From positions 1,516,619-1,580,618 of the forward strand of contig NC_030853.1 of NCBI RefSeq assembly GCF_000208745.1: DNA of 64,000 nucleotides, written 5' to 3'. Every line of letters starts with the position of its first letter. Position 1 is the stretch's first letter. Under the pieces are notes generated by a model. It was not told the origin of the DNA. It saw only the letters and a program-made list of their open reading frames with translations, and did no database searches. This stretch comes from Theobroma cacao. Taxonomy: Eukaryota > Streptophyta > Magnoliopsida > Malvales > Malvaceae. Of this stretch, positions 12,358 to 24,888 are shown piece after piece. Made by a program: the position numbers and the translations under genes.

Positions 12358-14560
12358 GTGGGAGGTTTCAAATGTAGAAAAAGACTTGCGGCTAAGCATC
12401 ATCCAACAGCAACATTTCCTGCTATTCGGTTTAACAGAGAATGGTGCATGGTTGCTGTACAAAGGATCGGGATAAAATACTGCATTTGTTCTTTCTTGCT
12501 AATCCAGCAGCTGGCTTGTACCACAGTTTCCAAGTTTATCCCATGTCCTGATCTGTTCTTTTTGTAAGATGGAGAACTTTTAATGGTAGTAGATTAGTGA
12601 GATGTGAGATGAGATTACTTTTTTTGAGTGCTCAACGCCACATTAGGATGTTGTCAGTTCCATTTTTTTTCCTGTGAATTAAAATGTACTATTTCTCGTG
12701 AATAGAGTTTTGTTCAATGTAACACACCGTTTCTCTTTTATAGTATAGCAATGGCAACTTTACCTTGAAAACATCAAACTTGTGGCAAACAAATCTTGTC
12801 TTTGTTTCTTTTAACTTACATCATCAGTCTACCTAGAAATACTTTTTGTCTGATCAGAAGATGGGGAAAATTGGAGAGGCCATCAAAACATTTTTGAATC
12901 TTGGCTTCACAAATTGTACATAGAGCAGATGATGTCTAATCTGTAATCCATTTTGGGTAATGGGTGATTGATTAAGGATAAGGACATGCAATTGGGCCCT
13001 GCACATTGTCGCCATATCGATTCTGGGAATTGTATGGTAGGCAGACAAGAAGTTAAACTCCAATACATTATCCTGATTAAAGCCAAAAGTCTTGTTTGCT
13101 TTCCAATGCTTAGCTGTTTTTGTTTTGCCCAATGTCTATGTCATTGTTGACAAGACAATAATTTATTTCAGTCTCCTTGTTGGGCTTCAGCAAGAGAGGG
13201 AGTCGAGAGCTCCTGATTTCCAGTATAAATTCCAAATGCAAGGTGATAGAATTTCCCGGGCATCCTCGCATTACAAAGTTTGCCTCAACCAGGTTCTGGC
13301 TCTGTTCTCAGAGAATCAGGAACCATGGAGAGGCTGAAGCACAAGAAATGGATTGGGTTTTTCTGTTTCTTGGTGTTGACATGTTCAAGTAATTAAGAAG
13401 CAACCTCGGGTTGATATGCCCCAATATTGGAAGCACATTTGAGGGAGAGACTTGAATTGTGGAGGATGGAAAGTCCATGGCTACAACCACAATCCACAAG
13501 CCAAAACTCAAGCCTCCACCAGCTCAGGTGGATCAGCCAGCCAACCTATCACCTAGGCGTTGCCATATATATATATAGGTGTGTGTGTTTGCAAAGTCTG
13601 CTGGAGTTTAGAGTTGCCAAGTTTTCCATTAGAGGAAAGCCTTGGCATACTTGCCAGCATGTTGAAAATATCAAGTTGAGCAAAATGGCACAATAAAGTT
13701 TGGAGCACTTTTTTCTGTTGAAGCTTTGATGGGAACGCATTTCCTTGCTTCTTTTCTTAATAAAATGCTATTATATACTTCACCCACTGTTTCTGATGGT
13801 GTTTTCTATCTCTGAATTTCTAAATTTTGCCCCCAAATTTTGTTTACCTAATGAGTTTATCTCCAACTAATTTTATTTATTGTGTTATTCGTTAAGCCCA
13901 ACGCAATTAATCCAATAATTATTACAAGATAAATTCCACTTACATCATGTCCTAAGATAACTTCGATTTTCGTAAAAATTAATATGTTGATTTTTATTTA
14001 ATAAAATTATTAATATTTAACAATATTTTTATAAATTTTTAAAATAAAATTAACAATTTAATTTTTTATAAGAACAGAATCAACATGCTAATTAAGAAAA
14101 ATAATTCACGAGGTACTAAATAATAGAAAAAAATTACAAGATGTTATGCGAAATAAAAAAATAAAAATAAAAATTATTTATTATCATATTGATTTACATA
14201 ACAACGTTTTTAATATTTTAAAGTTGATACTACTATAGCGACAACAAAACTTAAGGTAACAATGAGTTATTGTTTTATCTTGAATATTTTATTAATTTTG
14301 TACACAAATCTTGAATTTTTTATTTGAAAAAAAAATTTTAAATCGAATATTTGAATGCGTAACCTGGCAATAAATAAATAAATAAATATTTGGTGAAAAA
14401 ATTGTTCACTGTAGACTTAGAACAAGGAAAAGATTCCGATTGTTCATCCTACTCTGGGTCGTATTAGGCTTCGTATACTAACTGGATTAGGAGGATTTGA
14501 TTATAAGCTAGTTGAATTCAACCACAACTGTAAAACTTTTTCTACTTCAACAAAAATTAT
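12358..14560. other. Relic 3' flank and spacer, with one possible tiny exon
   Basis: The first part continues from the carboxylesterase fragment, probably as its former 3' UTR. An ATG at 13325 in good context (AACCATGGAG) opens a 23-codon frame (stop at 13394-13396) that looks like a signal peptide: two basic residues, then a hydrophobic core ending LTCSSN. A GTAATT near its end could be a splice donor, but I could not find a convincing second exon. The rest, from about 13800, is AT-rich non-coding DNA. Confidence 0.35.
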
Positions 14561-14570
14561 GATTATAATT

Positions 14571-14607
14571 ACATATATATATATATATATTATTATTATT
14601 ATTATAG
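14571..14607. repeat. (TA)n and (TTA)n microsatellite in the NAC promoter
   Basis: A run of alternating AT followed by five or six TTA units, ending about 70 bp upstream of the NAC start codon. Given that spacing it may include the transcription start region. Confidence 0.85.
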
Positions 14608-14678
14608 AGGTAATCAGAGATAAATTAAAACTATTCCTCTATTTTTTTTCTTCATTGTAAGAGAGTCAGAGTCCTGCC

Positions 14679-16158
14679 ATGAAAGAAGCTAAGCCGACTC
14701 CAAACCTTCCTGTTTTCATCAATGCGGAAGATTTCTTGGATTCTTTGCCTCCTGGTTATTGCTTCAAGCCACGGGATGATGAACTTATTGTTCATTATTT
14801 GCGGAGGAGAGTCTGCAACAAACCATTGCCACCCAATAGGATCAAGGAGGTTGAGCTCTACAAGTACAGTCCTGATGATCTAACACAAGCTGATAATGCG
14901 TCGTCCCAAAAAGTGTCTGAATGGTATTTTTTCACACCTAGAGATCGTAAATATGTCAATGGTTCTAGACCAAGTCGAACAGCTGGTGATGGTTTCTGGA
15001 AGGCCACTGGATCAGATACGTCTGTCATGTTTAAAGGAAATATTGTCGGGTTTAAGAAGACGTTAGTTTACTACTACGGGAAACCACCCAAGGGTGAGAA
15101 GACCAACTGGATAATGCATGAATACGTTTTAAGCAATCCTCCGGCAAGACAAAGAGCTGGCAAAGATGATATGCGGCTTGATGATTGGGTATTGTGCAGA
15201 CTTCATAATAGGAACGATACCAAAGTTGGAGCTACTCAACAGGCTACTGATCAAAAACAGGAGGAAGAAAATTATGCAATTGTAGCAGCTCAAACTGAAA
15301 TCCTGGAGCAACAATATGATGAGAATATCCTTCCACTTCAAATTGAAATTCCAGTAGCTCAAGCTGAAATCCTGGAGCAACAATATGGGAAAATCCTTCC
15401 ACCTCAAACTGAACAGGTTCAAGTTCAGGATTTCAATTTGCTGCTGCCACAACAAACTTGTTCAATGCCTCTTTACAATCCATATGATGATTCAACTTCT
15501 GGATTTACAAGTTTTCCTGAATCTTTACATCCTATGCTGGAATATCACTCTACAATGTTTCCTCAGCAGGATGTGTCTGTTTATGGAAATATTATAACAA
15601 CGGTTGCACCAATAGCAACAATTCCTCCTCCTCAGTTCCAACATTCGGTGGGCCATGATCCTTTGAACATGCATCAGCAGCAGCAATTTTCAAGTGTCCC
15701 AAACATCCATGATCCTTTGAATATGCATCAGCAGCAGCAGCAATTTCCAAGTGCCCCAAACATCCATGATCCTTTGAACATGTCATCAGCAGCAACAGCA
15801 ATTTTCAAGTGCTCCAAACATCCATGATCCTTTGAACATGCATCAGCAGCAACAGCAATTTTCAGGTGCCCCAAACATCCATGATCCTTTGAACATGCAT
15901 CAGCAGCAACAGCAATTTTCAAGGGCTCCAAACATCCATGATCCTTTGAACATGCATCAGCAGCAGCAATTTTCAGGTGCCCCAAACTTCCCTGATCCTT
16001 CGAACATGGATCAGCAGCAGCAGCAATTTTCAGGTGGCCCAAACATCCATGGCCCTTTGAACATGCATCAGCAGGAGCAGCAATTTTCAGATGCCCCAGA
16101 CATTACCGAGTTATTAGCCGCTGATCAATACCTTTTAGATATGGACCATGATGAATAG
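14679..16158 (+). CDS. NAC-domain transcription factor with Q-rich tandem-repeat tail, frameshifted
   Basis: A single uninterrupted frame of 382 codons runs from 14679 to 15827. The NAC domain (about residues 20-178) is recognisable in all subdomains: LPPGYCFKPRDDEL, NKPLPPNRIKEVELYKYSP, EWYFFTPRDRKY, TAGDGFWKATG, PPKGEKTNWIMHEYVL and DDWVLCRLHNR. Subdomain A is divergent (GYCFKPRDDEL rather than the usual GFRFHPTDEEL). After the domain come two copies of a 65-70 bp repeat (about 15288-15417) and then eight copies of an 18-20 residue unit of the form HDPLNMHQQQQFSSAPNI. An extra T at about 15783, inside the third copy, shifts the frame and truncates the protein at 15827; the original frame continues at 15832-16158 through five more copies to an acidic end. 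There are no introns, which is unusual for NAC genes. It probably acts in the nucleus; target genes are unknown. Confidence 0.88.
15654..16110 (+). repeat. Coding minisatellite of about 54-60 bp, eight copies
   Basis: Tandem units begin near 15654, 15708, 15765, 15825, 15885, 15945, 16002 and 16059. Each encodes HDPLNMH, a run of 3-5 Gln, then F and a short linker. Unit length varies by whole codons because the number of CAG/CAA codons varies. Most substitutions preserve the frame, which suggests past selection on the reading frame. The third unit carries the single-base insertion. Confidence 0.92.
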
Positions 16159-16686
16159 AGTTTTCTTTTTTATGGTGTTGCTAATACTTTACGGTTTTTT
16201 TTTTCTTGGTTGATGGATTTGGTTTGAACTTTGGGCAATGGTAGTTATGCCCTTTTCTGACTTATTTTTTTAAGTAATTTAGGTTTTGAGGTCTGATATT
16301 ATATGCTCAGGCTTATTAGGACTTTAGGTTTAGAGCTGATTTTCAGCAACCTGACGTACATGTAATCTTTTACTTTTATAAAAGTGCAATTTCACTTTCC
16401 AAAAAGCATAATGGTGAAAAGGTTCATCACAATTAATTTATCAAAAGAAAATGCTAAAAAAATCAATCCCTTTCATTCCAATCGAAAAGCAAATTACATG
16501 ATCAGAATGGCCTCAAAACAAAATGCTTTCGAATCAGGACTGTCTGTACTCAACGAGGGGACAGCCACATATAAATGGGACCTGCCGTTTACCATCACAA
16601 CAAAAAAATTCTTTTCCCCTTGTCCCAAAGCTCATCTGCAAAAAAATGGGGGTTTGGATGAACCTCCAATCTGACTTGTCGTCAAT

Positions 16687-16806
16687 CATGTGGCTGCTTC
16701 AAATGCACTTCTCCTAGTGTCTGTGCCAATGCCGTCTTCTTCCGAACATGTGGCTGCTTCAAATGCACTTCTCCTAGTGTCTGTGCCAATGCCGTCTTCT
16801 TCCGAA
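16687..16806. repeat. Exact 60-bp tandem duplication at the 3' end of PGAP1
   Basis: 16687-16746 and 16747-16806 are identical. On the minus strand the copy at 16747-16806 holds the last codons of PGAP1 and its stop (16774-16776), while the other copy falls in the 3' UTR. The exact identity points to a recent event or an assembly artefact. Confidence 0.95.
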
Positions 16807-19800
16807 CCGCGGTGCTCCTGTCCATACCTGTAAGATACTCAATGCAAAGGATACGATCCCAACGGCACCCATGGCATAAAACACTTTATAAGGTTCCAAA
16901 GCCAGACCAGATAAATAGGAGTACATTCCGGCAATTAGGTAGACGAAATTCAGTCTCACTTCCTGACCCAGGATGCGTGGAAAGGGCAACGAGGAACTTA
17001 GCAACGACTCTGAACTAAAGATACCATGAAGGATCAAACAAATGCAAAGGAATGAATCCAGGAACCTTGGAAAGCTCTGATGCATCCCTATTCTCTGCAA
17101 TCACACAAAAAGTCCCGCAAGATGATCGAGAAAATAAATAGGATACATTCTGTGAAAAGCTCGGAGGGAAAGGAACAGCAATTGGGGAATCTGATACCTG
17201 CAACCAAGAAACGAGAGAGGGAACAAACATTAGTGCTGCAAGAAGATGAAGCATCAGTAAGCCATGCCGGTGGTGGAAGGTATCCTCTTGTGTCTGACCA
17301 TAACTGGAGCTGTTTTCTTTAGAAGGGGAACCAGGTTTGGATGCAAACTGCTGAGACAAATAATTGCCTTCACCTTTGCAATCAGACAATTCCTTTTTCC
17401 TTGCATGGCTGCGAAATGAGGTTGTCAAAGAACTGTTGCCAAAAAAAAAGGAATAACACTTAGAATCACTTGAAGCACATCATCAAAGAAATGAATATTT
17501 ATAGTATTCACTTAAAACTACAAAATAAAGTGCATACAACAAATAGTAGGTTGCAAATGCCAAAGTCCTGACAAGTACAGAATATGTTCAAACCCACCAA
17601 TGAAGTATTTAGATGTTTCATTAAAAAGGAACCAATATAATGGTAAGGATAGAGTTAACTGGAACTTACTTGCACAGCGAACTATGACAACACAAAGCAT
17701 GAGACAAGATCAGTATGAATAGGCCAAGTGCTGGATGTACAAATGTAGACAAAACAATTGCTGCTGATATTGGAATGAATAATGGATTGGCTCTTAGAAC
17801 CCTTACCACCTGTTTCCAGAATAAGCCAAAGACTAAATAACCAAATTGAAGCATCGATTTTGCACATAAAATGAAGACAAAAAGGGATAAACCTTCAACT
17901 ACTGGAAATAATTATATTCAACAACAGACATTCAGTTACCCACACTTCTACAAGCCTTATATACAAGTAGCACCTTTCTATTGTGCAAAAGTGAGAGAAC
18001 TATGAGTCAAGCCATGGTGGAATTGATATATAGTTGAAATGCAGACAATCAACAGAGAGTCATGCAAAGTAAGTATGCTATTTAAGCAGAGTCACACTTC
18101 TAAAATTTTGGTAGATGCAAATTGATAATGCACCCAAATAATGACAGAGATCTGAGCCACTAAGTAGATATACGTACTTGAGGCCAAGATTTTACCTTTA
18201 ATGAAAAGAACTTGGAAGAAAGATTCATAAACCATTGCAGAAATAAAAAGCAAAAATTTCCTTCCCATAGTTGCCACCTGCAATCAATTAAACCTTGCAT
18301 TTAAAACATAAGGTAGTATCTCAAAATAGACATACTATTCTCTTTCTTTATTTACCAAAAAATGGTACATGACACCTATCTCTAAGAAATTATACCATTC
18401 CATCCAAATCATGAAGGAGATAGCATTCCAGAAATTTATAACAGCAGTTGCCAATAAACTAAGGGAAAGCTGTTTTATTTTTCTCATGCTTATCTTTTTC
18501 AATTATCTAAAATGTTCACTTTATATCATTCAAAAAATATATCATCTCGACATTCAGATGTTAATCCAACATGAAAGGTAGAGAGCACACCAACCTCCTC
18601 TTTATGAGAACATGTATAGAGGCAGCCACATAGAAGACCAACTGGGAAACTAATATCAGTAGAATTACAAACCCATTTGCAAATAGGTAGCAAATCATTG
18701 ACACAATGGTGAAGCTAAAGAATGGAGGAAATGGTTGAGATGTTAGAAAGGAAAAGAACAAGGAAACCAAAATGGGTACTACAGCAAAAGGCAAAAATGG
18801 GAATGGTATTTTTAGGTTGGACTCCACAGCTTTCAGTATAGAAGGAATTGGCCTTGCATGTGCTTGTCGCATCAGAGCAAAAAGTATAACAGCAACAGAG
18901 AACCCAACTATCTGCATGAGAAAGTCCAAAATCATGTAAGTATTATAGAGTGCAAGTAGTATAAACCAAAACAGCAGCAAATCATTAGTTCTTTAGACTC
19001 TGATATAACAAAATTTTGTTTCTCTTTCTCTTCAATCAAAGACCTAAGAGATAACCATAAAATACATGATTTTCATAAAATGCAGAAATTGGGAGGGAGT
19101 CACTTATCTATTTGCTTCAGCACATGTAACTTCTAAATAGGCATTTCCTTTCATTTATGAGTTCAGAGCAGTATAACAGTGACATTTACATAATGAGGGT
19201 GCATATACCCAACAATCTTACAGCAAGTATTGGCTGTTATACAACTTAAGATTAAATTGCTTCCTATAGTTTCATCACCGAATCTCATTTAGAGAAATCT
19301 CTTGGACATCTTTGGATTCTGTTGAGAATCCTCACCATGAGCTGCTTCTAATTACAGCTCAGAATCTTTTCTTTTATAGTTTCCCTGGGAAAGAGTTCCT
19401 TCTTGTGAGTGGCTACTGTCAGAAGTATCTAGAGGATAAAGCCATTCACAAATTGTTGTAGGTTGAGTGTAACACCTACTTTCAAAGCCAATGGGTGCAC
19501 TGTGGTTCATTCAAATGTCAATGACAAGAGTATATCATTGTAACACCAAAATCATATTGCACAACATCTTCACCCAAGTGAACTCACCTAGAGATCATAG
19601 CATTTCAAAGCAACATCCACCAGTTAATTTCTAATCATAATTGCATTTTTTGGAACTAATAGAAATAGTATTCAAATTTAGAAGAAACAAGGAAATAAAA
19701 ATAATAGCAAGAGTTAGCAAGCATGAGGTTTAGATTTATCACCTGCGAACTATATAGAAGCAAAAATCTGCTGGCCGCTGGAGTTACAGAAACAGCTATG

Positions 19801-22800
19801 CTTGCCTTATATGAACAATGTGGGTCAAGCTGCAAGTGATATCAGGAAGAAAAAGAGGTTTGAATGTTAAGAATAGAAGAACAGAATTTTGAATGCAACA
19901 GTCAAGAGGAAGAAAAGAAGTCATTTGTTACCAGTAAGAGAACAGTGGTTTTCTCTGTTCCAGTCGAAGCCCAAAGTGCTGGGGAGGAATCAACAACAAG
20001 AGTCTCACTGTACAAATTTGGAAATACGTGAAGACCTGATGTGGGATCCCAAGCAAGTGCTACAGGTGGGAAACAGCGCAGCTTGCAAAGCTCTGGATGG
20101 CTCAGCGGAAAAGAGAAAGGAAAACTAATGAATACAGAAACAGCCAGAGTATATCCAGCAATCCTAAACTATAGCAAACATTGGATAACTTAATTGTGGC
20201 CCCAGGGTCCACAAGCGCAAAATTGCAAGCATAACATTAAGGAGATCAAACAAACTTCTAGAACTTCATGATTGCAATGTATACAGGAAGACATTATGAT
20301 TCTTACTAGTGTTTTCCAAATCTCCAGCTTCATCAAGAAGCCCAGAATCTTTTATTCCACAGCCAGCAGTTTTCAAAGAGAAGGTAACAGGCAAAAGACC
20401 TAAACTAATTGCAAATGATAGATTGAAGGCAAGTGGGTGGTCCTCCTTCAACAATACATCCTGCACAACATTGAAATTATTCATCATTGTGGAAGAAACT
20501 ACATTAAACAGGTCCTGTTCCAGTTTCCAACCATAGAAAAGTAAACTGGCTGCAGTATAGATATTTACCTTATGCGAATGAGTTGCCAGAAGCATCGATA
20601 TAGGAGAGAACTCTATCTCCCCTTCATCTGGATTAAAGAATTGCCCAACTGCCATGGAAGTGGCTGGCGGAGGCCTCCCTGAAATAGTCTGAGCACCACA
20701 AAGTCACTGCACACAATTACTCAAATTATTTTGAACTATATGTTAAATAAGAGAGGAACACTACCATTTCAAAAAATCCAAAACAGCAAAATGCAAACAT
20801 GAAGAAGCATAACATTGAGGCATACAACAAACACATGCACCATTCTCATGTATTGCAACTATTATTATTGTTAAACTTAGGGATCAAGATATTCCGGTGA
20901 CCAAAGAAATTTGTGGCATGAGTTGAGGATAAAGGGTTCTAAAACCAATTATGGAACATGAATACTAAGGTTTGATCTTTGAATAGGCTGAAAATTTGAT
21001 AGGCTCCAACATAGGTTGAAAATTGGAAAAAAACAAAGAAAATTGTAATTCCTAAAAAGTTCCTGCATACATCCTCCTTTTAGATGTGGCAATTTAGCTT
21101 TCTACTCTTTTACTTTTATGGGAAAATGCATTTCAAATTACGGATAGCTAATGGCCAAAGCTACCGATAGTCAATCAAAATAAAAGGATCTGATAGGTTC
21201 TTGATTATGCTTATAAAGCACATGAAGAACTAATGGCAACAATACCGGACGAGGTGCAACTGAGATAGTCAGGAATCTGAAGCCATGCATTTCCTCAGGA
21301 CCCAAATGAAGTACCGCGGATGGAGGTGCTTGCTCAGTCTGACTGCCAGGCTCAATCTGATAGGCAATGTATATAAAAATAGGAGGGTCAATGTAAACCA
21401 AATTACTCATGTAATCCCTAGGCCCAATAAGTTATCGCTCCAATGCCAACAAAATTACTAACTAAATTTGCTATTGACATGACTTTAAACCTCCCACAGA
21501 CTATTTGAGTTTTACATATAAAAGATAGAAAAAACCTACTACAAACTCATAACAGGTTTATAGAGCAAACATTAGCTAGTGCATGAACACTAATATCCCC
21601 CTAATAACAGCTTTAAAAAGTACAGTACTTAGTACCTGCCTTGGTGCTGGTCCTGCAGGAATTTGCACCATCTTTGATGTCACTTCCAGAACCCTTTTAC
21701 CAGCAGGCAAGTCTGAAGATGATTTCCCCTTTTGAGGCCAGAGATGAATTCGGACTCCAGAACAAGGAGCAAGGTTTGTCACAAATATGAAGTGGCTTTT
21801 GCCATTGGACCCCTATGCATAGAAGCAAACACTGAGCAATCTCAGCATTGTCTAGAAGGACATAATATATAAGAAGAATGGCAAATGGAATTATTTTCTA
21901 TTTGGGGCAAGGGTTTTTTTTTTTTTTTGGGTGTCAAAGGATTATTAAACTGATACTAAACAAGTAACAGAGGAGCAACTTTAGTAAAATTTTGTAGCTT
22001 AGAAATAATTTCTTCCTCCTGGAGATATAAATTCAGAGCAAGAAACGCTTAGACATTGCTTACACAAAATTCAAATGAAAAAAAAAAAAAAAACTAAACA
22101 TTTGTTGATGTGATATAAAGAATATAAATGAAATAAACCAATTCTTTGAAAAATGTAGAACAGCATCTTCATAAGCTCACCAATTTCTCTATGTCCAACC
22201 ACCGCCTTCTCCCATCCATGGCCAAAACAGTGACGGTTGTTGTCTGAATATACAAATCCCTCTCAAGGCCATCATCACTCCAATGGACACTGCTAGGACA
22301 GTCAAATAAGTTATGCACTTGGGAACCTGCAAGCATGACATAACATGTCATGATCAGTCATTCTGGCCTTATATTTTGACTATAAAAGTCAAGGAGCAAT
22401 TCTAGTTCAACCATCTACTAATAATTTCTTTATGAGGGCCAGGATGATTATCATATAGAAATATTTCTAGCAAAGAAATTTACTAAAATTTTTATAGAAC
22501 ATAAAACTGGAACACAAATGTCCTAATAGACAGATAATACCAGCAGTGTCTTTTACATCCTTCACAGGAACATGAGTTGACCAGGATGACTGTGATTGCA
22601 TCTTCCAGTTGAAACTTTGCGGAATTCCACTACGAAGCATCCTTGTAAATATTTCAAGTCTTTGTCGAGTGTCAGGCAAAGGCTGACCTGTTCTGGAGTC
22701 TATCAAACTAAGGAGAGTATGTGACACCTACATGAAACAGTTACGTTCAAAACCATCAAGAAAACATTGTGCTTTGAAAGGCTGAAGCATTGCCTTGATG

Positions 22801-24888
22801 TGGACACACCTCACCATCAAAATGGAAGTTCCTAGTTCAAATTTCTCAACCAACTTAACTATCCAAAGGAAAAAAAACATGTTCAGGAAAGGAGATGCCA
22901 CTTACTTGCACAACTAGTTGATTACACCACAAAATAGCTTGATGTTCCATAGATAGCCATACATTTTTCATGCTCGTACTGCTTATCATAAATCCATGAG
23001 TGGGGGGCACAATACTGTCAAGTGATTCTAATTTTGAGCGTACCTTTGGTCATAAAGGAGAAAATTCAGGATATACGTAAGAAAGATTCAACATTTCAAA
23101 CGTGATATATTCACAATGAACTCATAAAGCACTGTTTTTCTTTTTACACAAGCAAACATTCTAATCAAACTACACCACAGCACAAAATTTGAAGACATAC
23201 CTGATAATCATTATAACCACCAGAAATGGAAACAACAACTACATGAGAAAGTGCTGGACCAGACACATAATGCCCTGTCTGAGTGGTTTGAACCTCATAC
23301 CCCTTTTTCCATTCTTGATTTATACTTTCATAGTAATGACCTAGGGATGGTTGCAATGCCACAGGAGGTGATCTGGATGGAAATAGCAAATTCTTAAAGG
23401 GAAAACACTAAGTTTTAATCAAAAAGATAGATAATGATCCATAAAGAGCTCACTGGTGGGGGCTTGAAAGAGTGAGAATAGTCTCAACTGCAGATTTCCT
23501 TAGATGTGGGTGGATAGTTGCAGCTCTAGCAACAAAACCACCCATAGAGTGGCCAATCAATATGACACTTTTTGGCAAACTACCAGTGGTTGCAGCACCC
23601 TCTCTTTTCCGAGCATCACGGGATTCTTTGTATTGATCCAAAATCTGCAAGAAAAGGCCTAGTACTGGTGAGCCTTTCAAAGATAAAATGAAGCAAAAGT
23701 TATTTTTTTTAAGGCCAGGTGTGACAGTGTCAAACAAACACGGCAATCTTTGATATGATAAAATGTAGAGCTTCAGCATTTGATTGTCTAAGCCAGACAA
23801 GGTTGTTAAACACAATCTCATTTAATTGGAACATAATAAAAAGAATTTGGACATCAGACATGTGTTTTATTTAAACCTTACTTTCAACATAGAACATTTC
23901 CTCTTGGATCTCATTCCATAATCATTTTACAGTGGACATACTTACATCTGTCACTTCCACAACAAAGATTTAGTCCATTTATCTTATTAAGTACTTTATC
24001 TCTGTGCAATACTGAAAACATATTAAGTGAAAACTGTGTCCTCAGATAGCCATGTATAAAACATTCAAGGTTCTATGTCAAACAGTTAGGAATTAAAACT
24101 ATCACTGAGTTCATACACTGTCAAATAAAAGAGTTCAAAAGGTAAAAGTGATACCCTATGAATAGCATATACAACATATTCAGTGTGCTCTTCGAGTATC
24201 CGACCATCCATTGCAGAATGTTCACCCTCAAGATCCACAGCAAACCAATCGAGCCTGTTAGCATATCGGTTGGGTAATTGAAAGTCAGCCACATCCACAT
24301 TCCCTCCCTCCTCAGAAGTTAGATAAGCTTCTCTATAGAATGTACGTTCAAGTGAACCTCCTTGATAAGCTCTATCAGATTCAGCTGCCAAGGAGCGCAC
24401 CTGTAAGAAGGACAAAAGCTTGTGAAGAGTGATACATAATTTTGAAACCACTAATAAACCAAATAGCATATTTATGAGTTCTTGCCAATCTACAACAAAA
24501 CACACTGACAATAACAGCAATGGTAAAACGAGGACCTTGCCTGTTTGTAGCTGCCACCATTGCCTGGAATAAAAAGAACCGGAATTCCATTTAGGTTCTT
24601 CAAGTGTTCCTTAAAATCAATCTTTCTCCAACCTTCATGGTACAAATACAACCCGTACTTCACAGATGAGACGCCCTCTCTGGTGGAAATCGGGATATAA
24701 GTCGGATACATATATGTCATAATACATCCGTTCGATACAGGCTTCAACAAACCATACAAAGCAGCTACACCAACCCATATCACCGCAATCACAAGCATCA
24801 TAGCCCTCAAACTAGGCCTAAACCCTCGCATTCTCGCATCCTCATTTTTGTTATTATTCCGTCTCTCATTTTCCATATTATTCAACAT
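16774..24888 (-). CDS. PGAP1: GPI inositol-deacylase (PGAP1-like)
   Basis: Removes the inositol-linked acyl chain from GPI-anchored proteins in the ER. Eighteen exons on the minus strand: 24888-24541, 24400-24155, 23644-23454, 23372-23201, 23043-22906, 22727-22541, 22326-22181, 21812-21636, 21356-21246, 20688-20569, 20460-20307, 20092-19932, 19829-19743, 18911-18595, 18277-18196, 17809-17670, 17432-17198 and 17094-16774. The total is 3333 nt, 1110 residues, matching the family. An N-terminal membrane anchor is followed by VLFIPGNGGSYKQ and RLDWFAVDLEGEHSAMDG. The lipase motif GHSMGGFVAR carries the nucleophile near Ser231, and TLSSPHQSPP follows. The last five exons encode several membrane helices. 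Intron 1 has a GC donor (CAG/GCAAGG); all others are GT-AG. A second in-frame ATG 12 nt downstream is an alternative start. The frame is intact throughout. Confidence 0.95.

Noticed and set aside
15592..16042. Minus-strand frames with repeated CSKDHGCLGHL units
   Set aside because: They are the antisense reading of the NAC coding minisatellite.
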